29,919 nt of DNA, taken from positions 1-29,919 of the forward strand of contig JAYMSP010001658.1 of assembly GCA_036897095.1 (NCBI GenBank). Reading direction: 5' to 3'. Below are positions 10,001 to 20,713 of the stretch, piece after piece. Each line of letters starts with the position of its first letter. The first letter of the stretch is position 1. Under the pieces are notes generated by a model. That model had not been told where the DNA came from, ran no database searches, and saw only the letters and a program-made list of their open reading frames with translations. Made by a program: the position numbers and the translations under genes. This DNA comes from Plantago elongata. Lineage: Eukaryota > Streptophyta > Magnoliopsida > Lamiales > Plantaginaceae.

Positions 10001-11735
10001 ATTGTTTCCTTGGTGCTAAGGCCCTGCTTGGATTGTGTCATGTGTGGGGGGTCTATATTAGTAACAAGTTGTGAACTGAAAGTGCATTTACTCTGTTTTT
10101 CAGATCAAGTCTGCTGTAATTGGTCTTGGAGCTGGTCTACTTCCTATGTTTCTCAAGAAATACCTATCCAATATAGATGTTGAGGTGTTCTATATTCCAA
10201 ATGAATTATTTCACCATTGTTTTTGTTCTTCATGTATTTATGCTAATTATTTCATTCACAGGTTGTCGAGTTAGATCCAGTTGTTGTTCATCTTGCTAGA
10301 GACTACTTTGGTTTTAGCGAGGACGAACATTTGCAGGTACCATTTCAGTATTCTCTATTATTATACTGCGCCATTTCATCAACTAGAGATAATGGGGCGC
10401 AACTTCTCTTACTTTTTATCTAGTTAAGAGACCCAAGGTTTCCAAATGATCCCAGTTTATTTCACATGTCAATGACATCTAGGGGGTCTTGAGCTAAAAC
10501 AAAAAAATAAAATAGTAAGAGATCCTACCTAAATATGACAATTTTGGAAATTTTGAAGAGGAAAAAGATTGTCAAACTAAAAGAAGATAAAGTTCTGTTA
10601 TGCCCGTAGTGTCTACTATCTTTCTCAATCCGTTTATTTCAAAGCAAAATCACAGTGATCATATTTGTCTTTACTGTCGATACTACCTCTTCTTTTGGGT
10701 TGTGGGATAAGTTGGTTTCATCTTGAAGAATTTGCATATTATTCAAAGTAAAGATTTGATTCCGAGCTAAATTGTTAAACAGATGTGATTGTTAATTAAC
10801 CCCTTTCATTTGTTTTCATTTTGACATCCGTTTCATATTTATTCCTCACATCAGGTACATGTATCAGATGGAATCGAGTATGTGAAGGAGATATCTAGAT
10901 CTGACCCAGGTAAAGTAGTTTGTCTCTAACCAATATGGTATCAGCAAATTATAAACATTCTGATTTAAAATTACAATATGGTCCGTACAGAAGGAAAAGG
11001 GCCGGGCAAAATTGACGTGCTTATAATTGATGTCGACGCATCAGACTTGAGGTATTGCATCTTCAGTACTGCACACCTTCGTAACTTTGCCTTTAAGGGT
11101 TCATTGTTTTACCTCATTGTCTTCATGTGCAGCTCTGGCTTGACATGTCCAGCCGCAGATTTTGTTGAGGAGTCTTTTCTCTCAACTGCCAAAAATTCAA
11201 TTTCAGAGGAAGGTTTGTTCATCATCAACTTGATCACGAGGTCTTCTTCTGTTAAGGAAGCAGTATATGCGAAATTGAAAACGGTGAGAATTGACACTTG
11301 GCAGTAACTATGCTGTTTGCAAGAAAGTGTTTGAAAATAATATTTGTGCCCCCCGTATGTGCTCAAAGCTAACCTCAGCTTCTGCCAAATGCTGTATCAG
11401 CTTTCAGCCATTGTCATGGCATAGTTCTCAATCTGAACTACTAGTAGTTATTACACTAAATCGTTTTGTGAATGCCATTGCCAGTCATAAATGCCATGGA
11501 AGCTCGTTGTTGAACAGTTTCTTGTATATTTCTGCAGGTTTTCAGCAACATCTTTCACCTACAGCTCAAGGAAGATTTGAATGAAGTAATTTTCGCCCTC
11601 AAGAATGACACTCCCATGGGGGATGACCAACTTTCTGAAGCTCGTAACATTCTTGCAAGCTCACTAGATCTGGAAAAGCAACAGTGGAGCCAAAGAATCA
11701 TAGATGCCTCAAAATTGATCAAGCATCTGAGATGA
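4009..11735 (+). CDS. METTL13: METTL13-type dual SAM-dependent methyltransferase (eEF1A lysine and N-terminal methyltransferase family), complete, 17 exons
   Basis: The exons join in frame as 4009-4419, 5151-5252, 5370-5436, 5572-5756, 6035-6295, 6670-6753, 6923-6961, 7052-7116, 7709-7757, 8101-8371, 9150-9271, 10104-10184, 10262-10336, 10855-10909, 10991-11051, 11133-11283 and 11538-11735. All introns are GT-AG, and the protein has 758 residues. An N-terminal methyltransferase domain follows a low-complexity Ser/Thr/Asn stretch (residues 9-24). Its SAM-binding motif I is LVPGCGNSKLS (81-91), followed by VDFS (105-108) and FDAVVDKGGLDAL. A second methyltransferase domain carries VIGLGAG (557-563), VVELDP (580-585) and IDVLIIDVDA (630-639). 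This two-domain plan and length match METTL13 and its plant homologue AT2G31740. In humans the N-terminal domain methylates eEF1A Lys55 and the C-terminal domain methylates the eEF1A N-terminus; a plant role is inferred. The ATG at 4009 is the first in this frame before a conserved start. Introns 1 and 6 carry SINEs and intron 8 a Stowaway MITE. Confidence 0.94.
4598..4684 (-). mobile_element. tRNA-derived SINE copy 1, in METTL13 intron 1
   Basis: On the minus strand this 87-bp element reads from CAACGAAGCGCAG through an A-box-like CTCAGTTGGTAAGACGC and a B-box GGTTCGAGTC to a short tail ending in A8. It is bounded by a perfect 16-bp target duplication, TCATCTGAAGATATGA, at 4582-4597 and 4685-4700. 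The A-rich tail and long target duplication are the marks of LINE-mediated retroposition. It lies antisense to the host gene. It is far too short and lacks cloverleaf pairing for a working tRNA gene. Confidence 0.88.
6804..6892 (+). mobile_element. tRNA-derived SINE copy 2, in METTL13 intron 6
   Basis: Same family as the copy at 4598-4684, here sense to the host gene: GACAACGGAGCG, CTCAGTTGGTATTACGC, GGGGGTTCGAGTC, then CCGTTTC and A9. No clear target duplication remains, suggesting an older insertion. The tail ends 30 bp before the exon 7 acceptor (AG at 6921-6922), so the element occupies most of the region where branch point and polypyrimidine signals usually lie. Confidence 0.85.
7185..7419. 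mobile_element. Diverged Stowaway-type MITE in METTL13 intron 8
   Basis: The left end CTCCCTCC is preceded by TA (7183-7184), and the right end GGGACAGAGGGAG is followed by TA (7420-7421). Internal subterminal sequences such as GTCCGTCCCAATCTCAACT near the left end pair with AGTTGAGTCTGGGACAGAGG near the right. The element is 235 bp long, non-coding and more diverged than the copy at 2896-3071. Confidence 0.75.
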
Positions 11736-12252
11736 CATCTTGATGAAAATCAAGAGTACACTAAACATTCCAGTACCGCCTTATAAAATTTTAAGTTTCG
11801 CGCTTGGGTCCAGTGTTACCAGTCGAGTCGATAGATGAAGGCCGGTAAAAAAATTTCAATTATCTGGCCAACTTGGCATTGTTTTACCCCATCAGGTGGA
11901 AGAATATTAGGCAAAAAGCCACCTGGTTGAGTTGTTTGAAAGTGGCCTTCAACAGATTATTCGTAGTAAATCAAAGTGGATTAGTTTGGTCTGATTGTTA
12001 TAATTCTAACGAATTAAAATTATATATATTAAAAACAATACCATAACTATTAATTTATAAATTAGTTCCATAATTATAAATAATTATAATATTACCTATC
12101 TAAACATTATTTATTTGATCCAATCATATTATCCGAATAAATAAATCGAAAAACAAATAAATCAAAAACACGAAGAACACGAAAAATGATGAACACGAAG
12201 AACGATTACTGATCTTCAATCGGAGTTTCGGCCAGGCTGGTCGGAGTTTTAT
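11736..12252. other. METTL13 3' flank and AT-rich intergenic DNA
   Basis: The 3' UTR should start at 11736. I could not assign a poly(A) site. From about 11990 the sequence becomes strongly AT-rich, with no open frame or recognised element. A short repeat, TCGGAGTTT, occurs at about 12220 and 12242. Confidence 0.5.
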
Positions 12253-12278
12253 AGCTCTGCCCAAATCTGGGCAGAGCT
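12253..12278. repeat. Perfect 10-bp inverted repeat (hairpin)
   Basis: AGCTCTGCCC and GGGCAGAGCT are separated by AAATCT. This GC-richer hairpin stands out in AT-rich DNA about 520 bp after METTL13. It is not followed by a T run and has no known role that I can assign. The arms are too short for a typical plant microRNA precursor. Confidence 0.7.
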
Positions 12279-13280
12279 CTAGAAAAATTTTTAAAAAATA
12301 AATTTAAAAACTGAACATGATCAGTCCTGGTCAGATCGGAATTATTTTTTTAAAAATTATTTATTTAAAGTTAGTTAATTTAATTATTAAGTAATTAAAT
12401 AAATATTAACAAATACTAATATGAATTATAATAATATCTCAAATTTATCATTATTTGTAAAGTATGACTATCAATTTTATAATATTAATTTTTATTACGT
12501 TATGTTATCGTAGTATATATACGGTCATATATTTTTAAAAATGTAATTATTTAATAACTTTTATGAAAAATATATTAATTTTATATTTATACAATCTATT
12601 GAACCTTTTATAATATATAAAAATATATTTACTTTTAGTGAAATTAATCCTGCATTTAACAATCAATTTAGACATAATCCGATCACATGTGACATTGATG
12701 ATATTGCATTAATTAATAGGCATCCAATCAAGTCATTAATTATTCACAAGTCTTAATCAATACACCTTCATCCATATAATTGTTGGGTTGGGAATTGCTG
12801 CCTACAATAAATTCCAAGCTCATAATACCTGACGGTGGGAAAGAAGTTTTTAATTTTATATAATTATATAATTGTTTAAGATGCAATTTGAGTGGAAAAA
12901 TTCAATAATAATATAATTTTTATTAAGTTTTTTCAATTCAAATTATATTTCAAATAGACACTTAAGTTGTATTCTTTTCAATTTAAATTTACTTGATTGA
13001 ACTAGATTAAATTAAGGTATAAATTATAATTAAATAAACTAAATTGAACTGAATTGAAGTGAGAAAATACTGCTTCAACGCTTAAAAGTCTAGTAAAAAG
13101 TAAAATCATACTCACTTGAGCAATAATTTCACTATGACGGTGCGCCTCAAAGTTTGGATATTTGTGCAAGATCGTTTATGAAAATGAAATTTTCAACTTC
13201 TATATTTGCAATGTATGTTTAGAATTCCATCCAAATTCAATAAGATTGTCCTTTCTAAATGAGATTAGAACCCGAATGTG
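12279..13280. other. AT-rich intergenic DNA, nothing recognised
   Basis: Long A/T runs on both strands with no open frame above background, no tRNA-like sequence and no clear transposon ends. Confidence 0.5.
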
Positions 13281-13428
13281 AACTTCGCAAATTCCAAAGC
13301 CTACTCTTATCCTTTTGAAGTAAATGTTAGTTACACAACTCGTCCCATTATATAGACTTCACAAATTCCGAAGGCCTACTCTTATCCTTTCAAGGATTCA
13401 AGTAGCTGTGTAATACACAATTCATCCC
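13281..13428. repeat. Diverged tandem duplication of about 70 bp
   Basis: The segment beginning AACTTCGCAAATTCC, through GCCTACTCTTATCC and ending ACACAACTCGTCCC (13281-13346), is repeated as GACTTCACAAATTCC, GCCTACTCTTATCC and ACACAATTCATCCC (13355-13428). The copies differ by several substitutions and small indels. No coding frame runs through both. Confidence 0.75.
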
Positions 13429-14591
13429 TACTACTACTTCATGCATATATATTTTTCTACTATATAATTCAAGAAAAATCAAATCTTCATTCCGTGATGG
13501 ATAATGTCTTTAAGATATATTAAAGCTATATATTACAGTGACAAACAAAAATAAATAAATCTTTTTTAATTAAATTTTGGACGAGTTAGTAGTGTGAATA
13601 CTTCCTCTTTATATTGAATTTGTCGCTTTAGTACGTTTCAGATCTACTTTTAACAATTAACTTATTTCCAATCTCAACAACTATTAAACATTTTGAAGTA
13701 GAATCTCCACCTAACTTAAGTGGTGAAAGAAATCCTCAAATATCTAAAGCGTAAAAGAAAGTCAGATGGAGAGAAAATAGGTTTGTTTCTTATGCATTCA
13801 AGTAAGTTGTCAAGTGGAGGGGTTTATACATAACTACTGCAAAATGTAATACTATCCCCCATGACAAACGTTTTTCTAACTGTAAATTCGTGGTCGTTTT
13901 TCCCCACAACAAAATCCGCACCATTAATTTTTTCTAAATGATTCAATAACAATAATAAAATACAATTGTTAGTGGACACTGAATTTCAAATTCATGAATT
14001 AAAATCCTTAAACTGAAAAATTGTATCAGAGAGAGGTCCCTATAAAACTAGTTATCCTTTCTTATAACATTTTCTCATGATTGACATTAGTATAATTTAA
14101 CTTTAAAATATAAATTCGACCAATTTTATGGTTGAGAAAGTACATTTAATATTTTATATGCCGTGTATTCTCGGATCGTTATATAATTTTTGCAGACGGT
14201 GTCGTTACAATTTCATAAATTATGAAAACAAATTAAAGGTTGGAGGATACTCCACTAGTAGGTTGGCCAAAATATCAGAGCTCCTCCTCCACAGACAAAA
14301 TGGCGCACCATGGCAGCTAGCAAGCAGTAATCAATTTTGGTATGATGAAATTCCCACCAAAGTATACTACATTTTCATCATTATTCTTATCATTATACTA
14401 ATACCAGCAGTTTAGTTACTTACTACTACTAGTACCAATAGCAGTACTACTACTTTAATGGAGAAAAGTGATTAGCTGCCTGCATTATAAGCATCAGCAT
14501 GTTGGTTTGAATTGATAACTTGAATGGCTCTTTCTGTCAAGTACAGGACAAGAACACATCATCTTCTCATTAATTGCAATAGCGGCAATTG
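13429..14591. other. Upstream region of the RIN4-like gene
   Basis: No gene recognised. The 95-codon open frame at 14128-14415 looks like chance: its codons drift into simple repeats, including a TAC-rich microsatellite at about 14418-14455. The last few hundred bases are probably distal promoter of the RIN4-like gene. Confidence 0.4.
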
Positions 14592-14660
14592 CACGTGCAT
14601 TCTCTTCAATTTTTGAATCCTCTTTATAAAAATACGTATTTGATGATACTCCATTATATA
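14592..14660 (+). promoter_or_regulatory. Probable RIN4 core promoter: G-box and TATA box
   Basis: A CACGTG G-box core lies at 14592-14597 and a TATA-like ATTATATACAT lies at about 14653-14663. A CT-rich stretch follows from about 14680, a usual place for transcription start in plants. That leaves a leader of roughly 160 nt before the ATG at 14848. G-boxes bind bZIP and bHLH factors such as those of light, ABA and JA responses; that use here is inference. Confidence 0.5.
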
Positions 14661-14753
14661 CATAATACATACATATACCTGCTCTTCTGTTTCACTCAAC
14701 TACTCTCAATACCACTGTTTCTTGAATTTCTGCAGGGTCAAAATCTGTCATTG

Positions 14754-14774
14754 ATGTGCTTGCTCTGTGTGTAG
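14754..14774 (+). other. Short upstream ORF (MCLLCV) in RIN4 leader
   Basis: ATG-TGC-TTG-CTC-TGT-GTG-TAG lies 74 nt before the RIN4 start codon, in the predicted leader. If transcription starts near 14690 and this stretch is not spliced out, it is the first ATG met by a scanning ribosome. Its start context (TTGATGT) is weak, so leaky scanning is likely. Confidence 0.35.
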
Positions 14775-14847
14775 CTAGCTCCATTTGATCAACGCACCCA
14801 TTTTGGCATCTGGGTTCTGCCCAAGATCAGATTTTTCTGCAAGATTC

Positions 14848-17527
14848 ATGGCGGTATGTTGGTTTTTTTACAATTCTTGCTAACTGTTGCTTCATTTCTT
14901 GATTGCTGTATTGAAAGTTTAGATTTTGGCAATGTTCTATAACTGGGATCTCTTGGTTTCATGATTTGATGAATTGGGTTATTGTTTTGGATCTTACTCA
15001 TTGTTCTTGTGTATATTGGGTTGTATAAAAAAGGAGTCCTTTTGTTTTAACTCGCAATTCTGCTGATTTACTGTTATACTGAAAATGTTGGAGAAGCTAT
15101 AAATTGGAACTTAATTGATCTATCATGTGTGTGGATAAAAAAACAGTTGGAAAGTTTGAATTTTGAGAAGATTAGTGAGCTCTAGTTAAATAGTTGATTT
15201 GATTGAAGCAATTTTCTTAGATGATGCTAGACAGAAACCACTCAGTTTTGATCCGCAGTACTAAAAAGACAACCTTTTTTTGGTATTCAATCAAGACTAG
15301 TATGTAGATCTAAGCTGATAGTTATGTGCATTTGGGTGTACACACTCTTCTTACACATAATTAGGCAGAATGGGGAGGTACTTGATTGTTTACGGATACA
15401 TGATTACAAAATGATCAGCATTGCGGATTAAGACGTAATTATAGTTACTTGTCCACTGTGCTGAACAAATGGATACGACCGTTTTGGCATATCTTTTAAG
15501 CTTGGTTTTCATTACTTCAGCTTCTTGTATTATTCATGGAGTAATGTCCTTTCTGTGATTTCTTGATCTCTCCGATTTTTCTGATGCTTGTTTTGTCATT
15601 TTTGCCAACTGTTAGTTCATTTCAATGGCATTGTTCTGTAAGTGACATATCTGTTGTTCATGATTGGATGAACAAAGTTAGATTTGACAGAGAAACAGCT
15701 GAGAATTACATTTGATTCGACCCTATTCGTTGATCATACTTGATAGTGAGTATGCATATGTAAATTTTTGTCTGTCTTCCACTAATTTTACCATTTAGCA
15801 ACACTGGGCTACAAATACAGTTGCAATGGTAAACCTATAGTCACGGACGAATCATGAAAACTGATTTACTTAGATTGTAAAGAAAGGATTTTAGTGAACT
15901 AAAACAGAAGCTGCATTTCATGTTATTGTGTATTTGTGTTCCCTGTGATTTCATTCGGTTCCTGCTTCCTTCACATTAATTCTGACTCATGCTGCAGCGC
16001 TCACAAGTACCAAAATTTGGCGACTGGGAAAGTGAAGAAATTCCCTACAGTATTTGCTTTGATAACGCCTCTAAGGGAAAGAAATCTGGCCTCCAAAATG
16101 ATCTTCCTGGAAAACTCAAGGGTCAGAATGCACCTGAAGCAAAATCTCCAAGGCAAGGTCGACGCCCCAGCCGGGAAGAGGATAAACCGAGGAGATCAAC
16201 TGATTCACCTCTCCACCCTAATGTAATGCGGCAGGGTCACACACAGTCCAGAACCCATAAAATGGAAACAGATGCATTGAAGGTACAAGTCTCAAACAAG
16301 CCTATACACGAACGCCGGCTCAGCCAGGAAGAAGGTGAGATGAGGAAATTCACCGATTCTCCACTTCACAGTGAGAACCGTCACGGTTTATTGAGTGCTG
16401 GTGATACACCTAGGCGGGTTGGTAGGCAGAGTGTAGGGTCTGATCGGAGTGTGGATCATTCGCCGCTCCACCCACATTCCCAGTTAAGGGTCGTATCAAA
16501 AAGCACTGGGCTTTCTTCTCCTTCATGGGAAAAGAAATCTACTTCTGAAGGCAATCAGGGTTTAGCACCCTCTACACCAGGGAGATCTCGGTTGAGATCA
16601 GTTACTCGAGGCGATGACACTGTAATGTCTTTTCTTTTCCTTCTATGTATGCATCATAATACCCATCATATATGATAACTATAATATTGGAAAGCAAGTA
16701 AATTTCGGTTGGTTTGCTCAAAGTTGTGGGTTGTTTAGTTTCTGGGAAAAAATAGCACTTTAAAGCTGCTTTTCTGATTTCTGATTTGATTTTCGAAGTA
16801 ACTTGTACTGAAAACGTTCTATGGTTGTCTTGCTTCTCTTAATGATTGTTTCCTTAAGTTTTTTTAAAGAGAAGTTGATGTTGTGATATCAAAACAACTT
16901 GTAACATCTGCTTAATCTGTGAAATTCACTGAAGTGTCTTTCAGAAAACTCTCTAAGGAATACGGATTGGCTTTCACTAAGAAGTAGTATTTGTGGGATG
17001 TCTTAAGCTTTATTTGTTTGAGGAAAGAAGAACAGCGGACACTTTTACTCTTATTTGTGTTTCGTTTTACATCACAATAGGCCCATGTGCGGAAAGAGAT
17101 TAGTAATCCGTAAAGAATCACTCTGTCTAACGATTTCTCACTTTGGCAAGTCGTCTTATGTTCATGTTATTTTTTAATTCTGCAGCCTGATCACACTCCT
17201 GCAGTTCCCAAATTTGGTGAGTGGGACGTAAATGATCCTGCATCAGCTGAAGGATTCAGCCTCATTTTCAACCGAGTGCGAGAAGAAAAGAATGTAGAGT
17301 CTGGGAAGGTTCCTATCATGCCAACCGAAGCGTCTTACCCAAATGGCCAGAACCAATACGAACGTGATAATATAAAGGTAATGTGACTCAGCTCCCAATC
17401 TGCTCTTCTGTATATTAAACGTTATGTTTGTTGGTGATCAGATTACAAAATACCTTGACCTTTACCAACCTTTTTGCTCAACTCTTGCAACCAGGGATGT
17501 AGTTGCTTTCCTTGGGGGAAAAGATGA
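14848..17527 (+). CDS. RIN4: RIN4-type (RPM1-interacting protein 4) NOI-domain immune regulator, complete, 4 coding exons
   Basis: Coding exons are 14848-14853 (only ATG GCG), 15998-16621, 17186-17377 and 17495-17527, giving 284 residues with GT-AG introns. The first exon with just Met-Ala before a long intron is typical of RIN4 genes. The N-terminal NOI motif is MARSQVPKFGDWE (1-13), and the C-terminal NOI has VPKFGEW (217-223) and GFSLIFNRVREEK. Both carry the VPxFGxW sequence that the bacterial protease AvrRpt2 cuts in Arabidopsis RIN4. The protein ends GCSCFPWGKR, a cysteine motif matching the palmitoylated plasma-membrane anchor. RIN4 proteins are guarded by NLR receptors such as RPM1 and RPS2 and tune pattern-triggered immunity. 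The disordered middle has three SPLH motifs (residues 72-75, 123-126, 157-160). The protein is longer than Arabidopsis RIN4 (211 aa). Serine 235 replaces the threonine equivalent to T166. The gene converges on the HMGB15-like gene, with 618 bp between stop codons. Confidence 0.95.
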
Positions 17528-18145
17528 CAGATATGCTTCTGTACATGACGTGCAAGTTTGGCACACTAGTAATCTGTAAGAGTCCGTTTCTCTGTATAGA
17601 GTTGCATTCTCGCTATTTCATTCTTCATGCCCTCTTACTCAAGAGGGGCAGTGTTGACACCGAAACAGTCATTTTTGTGGGATTCTATACTGTCTATCTA
17701 GGCTCAACCATGAGCTTTTTTGTGTCATTTTCCATAATGAAAATTTCTTTGAATTTATGTTTACAGTTATGAAGTGTTAGTACTTGGCAATTAGCATACA
17801 CTTCTATGCTAAGATTTGAAACTATCATGGTTTATCATAGCTCAGCCTGCTATGAGGCTATTTCGAATTTCGTATCATAAAGAAAAACAGGAAAAAGAGA
17901 AATTCAGGCTAGATGTCATTACTAGTTAGTGAGGTGTACATAATTGCTAGCATCAAAAGACTCCTGAAGTAGGACAAAGATACCTCCTACTGTTTAGAAC
18001 ATTCTTAATGATCTTGGACTTGCTTACTAGCATTACTAGATACCACTAACCACTCTTCAATATGAACTGATATCCATCTTACTAGTTCGTAAGGTGCACA
18101 TAATTCCTAGAATCATGACTGCTAAAGTCTTGAAAAAGATACCAT
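17528..18145. other. Convergent 3' flanks of RIN4 and HMGB15-like genes
   Basis: This gap must hold both 3' UTRs and terminators. From 17921 it consists of the downstream copy of the tandem duplication described at 17921-18222. No other gene is visible; the 89-codon frame at 17503-17772 begins inside the last RIN4 exon in another frame. Confidence 0.6.
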
Positions 18146-18222
18146 CTACTGATCTTGGACTTGCTCGTCAGCATTGCTAGATACTGCTAACCCCTCTTCG
18201 ATAGGAACTGAGATTCCATCTT
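17921..18222. repeat. Head-to-tail tandem duplication spanning the 3' end of the HMGB15-like gene
   Basis: Unit A (17921-18080, 160 bp) and unit B (18081-18222, 142 bp) abut exactly. Each starts with ACTAGTT(A/C)GT and ends with CCATCTT or CCATCTTC. The size difference is an 18-bp segment present only in A, at about 18000. Unit B contains the last 77 coding bases of the minus-strand HMGB15-like gene (stop at 18146-18148). Unit A is the decayed copy in its 3' flank, where a 1-base loss breaks the corresponding frame. Confidence 0.85.
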
Positions 18223-20713
18223 CAGCATTAACCACATTTTTTATGTTGCTTGTTGGCGAAATGTTCTTGTCATCGCACACAGCCTTCTCCGGCCCTGTCT
18301 GCAACTGAAATGCTTCATCAGCCAACATCTCTACATTAACATTTTTCAATGCTTTGTCTGCTTGGGAAATTTCTCCAATTTCTGAGTCTTTGCCTGCACT
18401 GCCATCCTCTTCCATGTCACTCTTGTCGGAACTTGATTCATTTTCCTCTACATAAGCAGAAGTTGTTCCTTCAAATTCAAGATTGACATCAAAACCGGTT
18501 GAATTGAGTTCTAACACTGGAGGATTCTGCTGCATTGGAACAGTGCTACCGATAATTTGGCCAGTCTTCAATCTTTCTCTGTAGCCCTCCATCTCAGTTT
18601 TGTACCTTTCTTTGTCTCTTAAAGCCTTCTCCTGATAAACCTGATGACAAGCTACCATGTTAAAATAGAGAAATTCGGGAACAAACCAACATCTAGCCTC
18701 CCTAGAATGGTGATAAAAGTGCATAAACCATCCGGATGTGATCCTATAGTGTGGCATCTGTTCACATACTCCAGGCATAAATACATGTAATTTTTGTCCT
18801 AACTGGAAAACTACCAGAGGTTACTTACTGATCTTTCAGGCTCTTGTAGTTTGTTCCATAACTCGCCTATCATCCGACTTATTTCTCTATCCCTGCCATG
18901 ATAATGTGGCTTCAGGCGAGCATGCTGCTCAGCAAAGAAAAAATTGTAACCGCTTCTGTTAGGCTTTGGATGAGCAGGATCTCTCTTTTTGATTTCACAT
19001 TTCTTCCTGCGCTTGCGCCTTGGTAATGCAAGCTTTGCTGTTGTGTGATTCGTAAAATCAACAGATCCTATTTGCATTTGAGGAAGATTTTGCTGGTTTG
19101 GTAATATGCGTGTTTCATTACTCGGGGAGACCTGATAAAGAACACCTTTGAAGTCCTCTGAACCAATCTTAACAGTAATAAGATATCCACTTTCAAATTT
19201 TCCATCTATCACACCGCAAACTGGAGAACCTTTTGCTGCTACTAGGGCAGGAGATACTGCAAGAGGCGAACGATGAAGCTAAGAAAATAAAATCGTGTTA
19301 TATACGAAAGAAAGCTATTGCAAGAAGGTAGCAATGTGAAAGATGGTACATTGATTGAAACCTTCAGGCACTGCACTATTTGCCTGCTGTTGCGCAGGAG
19401 CTGCTGTGTTGGTTTGTTGTGCAGATAATGCATTTTCAGCCATTCCTTGAGGCGAAGGTGCGACAGCAGACAAACTTGGCAAAGAATCTGCTGATGCTGA
19501 AGATTGACGACTCGATTAAAGCAAAAGCATAGAAACAGCACTATACGAAAATCTAATGGCTTTGTAACCAACTCACCAGGAGGCAATGGTGTCCAGTACT
19601 TGGCCTTGAAGAAGTACATTTGTTCATAGTGGTAAAGCAGTGAGACATAGTACTTTCGGAGTATAAACGAAGCATTTGTCGCTGAGGATGGGAAGCTGAA
19701 AACTGCGGTAACTTCTTTCCATTTCCTGTCCTTCATGACCTGCACGTGAAGAATTCCTGAGTGTAAGTTCTAAACCTTATTGCATCGGTTTTATGTATCC
19801 AGACTATCATTCAAACCTACCTTGTTAATACCGCCACGAGAAGTGACTTCCACGAAGAGTCTGTGCAAGTCCAAATCTCTCCCTCCCACAACTGGAATCC
19901 TGAGAGATTGCTAATGAAATTAGGCTACTAACAACATGAATACTCACAATTAACACACAAACCTGATGTTAGTACATTTAACTAATCAAGAGTACAGCAT
20001 GAGATTGACATTTCTCTGAACTTCTCTTTGTCAACATGATACAGTAAGATGTTGACAATTTGATATTACAAAAGTTACAAGAATCCTTAAAAGGTGAACT
20101 AATCAAGGAGATTACTCTGCAACACAGTGGAATGAAATTGACCTCAAAATTTACAAGAATCCTTGTATTTTACCATTCTAACCAAATAAGCAGCACATGA
20201 TGATTCAAACAAAATCAAGAAGCTGCAATGCAGTAACAAACTAACAAAACCAAAAAGCCAAGAAAGGTAACACAATCAGAATCAGTACACCATTTGATCA
20301 GATTATCATGCACCACACACTGAGATTGACATCACAAAGTTCACAGGAATGCTCCTTCAATTGGCTATCTATTCGAATTGTTACAAATGTACACATCAAA
20401 ATTCTAGAACCAAATCACTTGCTTAACACATTATTCCAAGAAAAACAACAATGCAGAAACAATTCAACCAAGAAGAAAGGGTATCATACATGAACTTAGA
20501 CCCCATGGCTGCATGGAGCTTCTTCAGAGAATCGACAAATATCTCCCGCGATCCTGCAATCGCTTCGTATGTCGTGATAGGAGACGGGTACGGGTTATAT
20601 CTAGTAGCTGTTGCTGCCATCAAAGATAATTGGCTGCTGTCGAAATTCGAAGCCGATTGAGTCTGAGACTTTTCGCCTCCGCCTGATGCCCCTGACAGCC
20701 CAAGCTCAACCAT
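18146..20713 (-). CDS. HMGB15: ARID-HMG box DNA-binding protein, HMGB15 type, complete, 6 coding exons
   Basis: Minus-strand exons are 20490-20713, 19821-19899, 19577-19739, 19362-19496, 18829-19256 and 18146-18640. They join in frame into 507 residues with GT-AG introns. The ARID/BRIGHT domain spans about residues 55-150 (MIPVVGGRDLDLHRLFVE, EVTSRGGINK, RKWKEV, FILRKYY). A Pro/Gln/Ala-rich linker follows, then a conserved GVIDGKFESGYLITVKIG block. A basic nuclear-localisation-like PRRKRRKK (279-286) precedes the HMG box (about 293-360: DPAHPKPNRSGYNFFF, RMIGELWNKL). The tail is acidic and Ser-rich. Domain order and sequence match Arabidopsis HMGB15, which binds AT-rich DNA and works with pollen MADS proteins AGL66/AGL104; the role here is inferred. 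It is longer than the roughly 448-residue Arabidopsis protein, mainly in the tail. For exon 5, an upstream AG at about 19279 breaks the frame; the acceptor before 19256 preserves it. Confidence 0.94.

Noticed and set aside
14128-14415. 95-codon plus-strand ORF
   Set aside because: No recognisable motif, ends in low-complexity Ile-rich sequence, and has no splice or promoter context.
15936-16226. 96-codon ORF overlapping RIN4 exon 2
   Set aside because: It runs in another frame over a well-supported RIN4 exon.
19242-19745. 167-codon minus-strand ORF as one exon
   Set aside because: Domain similarity holds only for the ARID part (19577-19739); the rest is intron and a wrong frame of exon 4.
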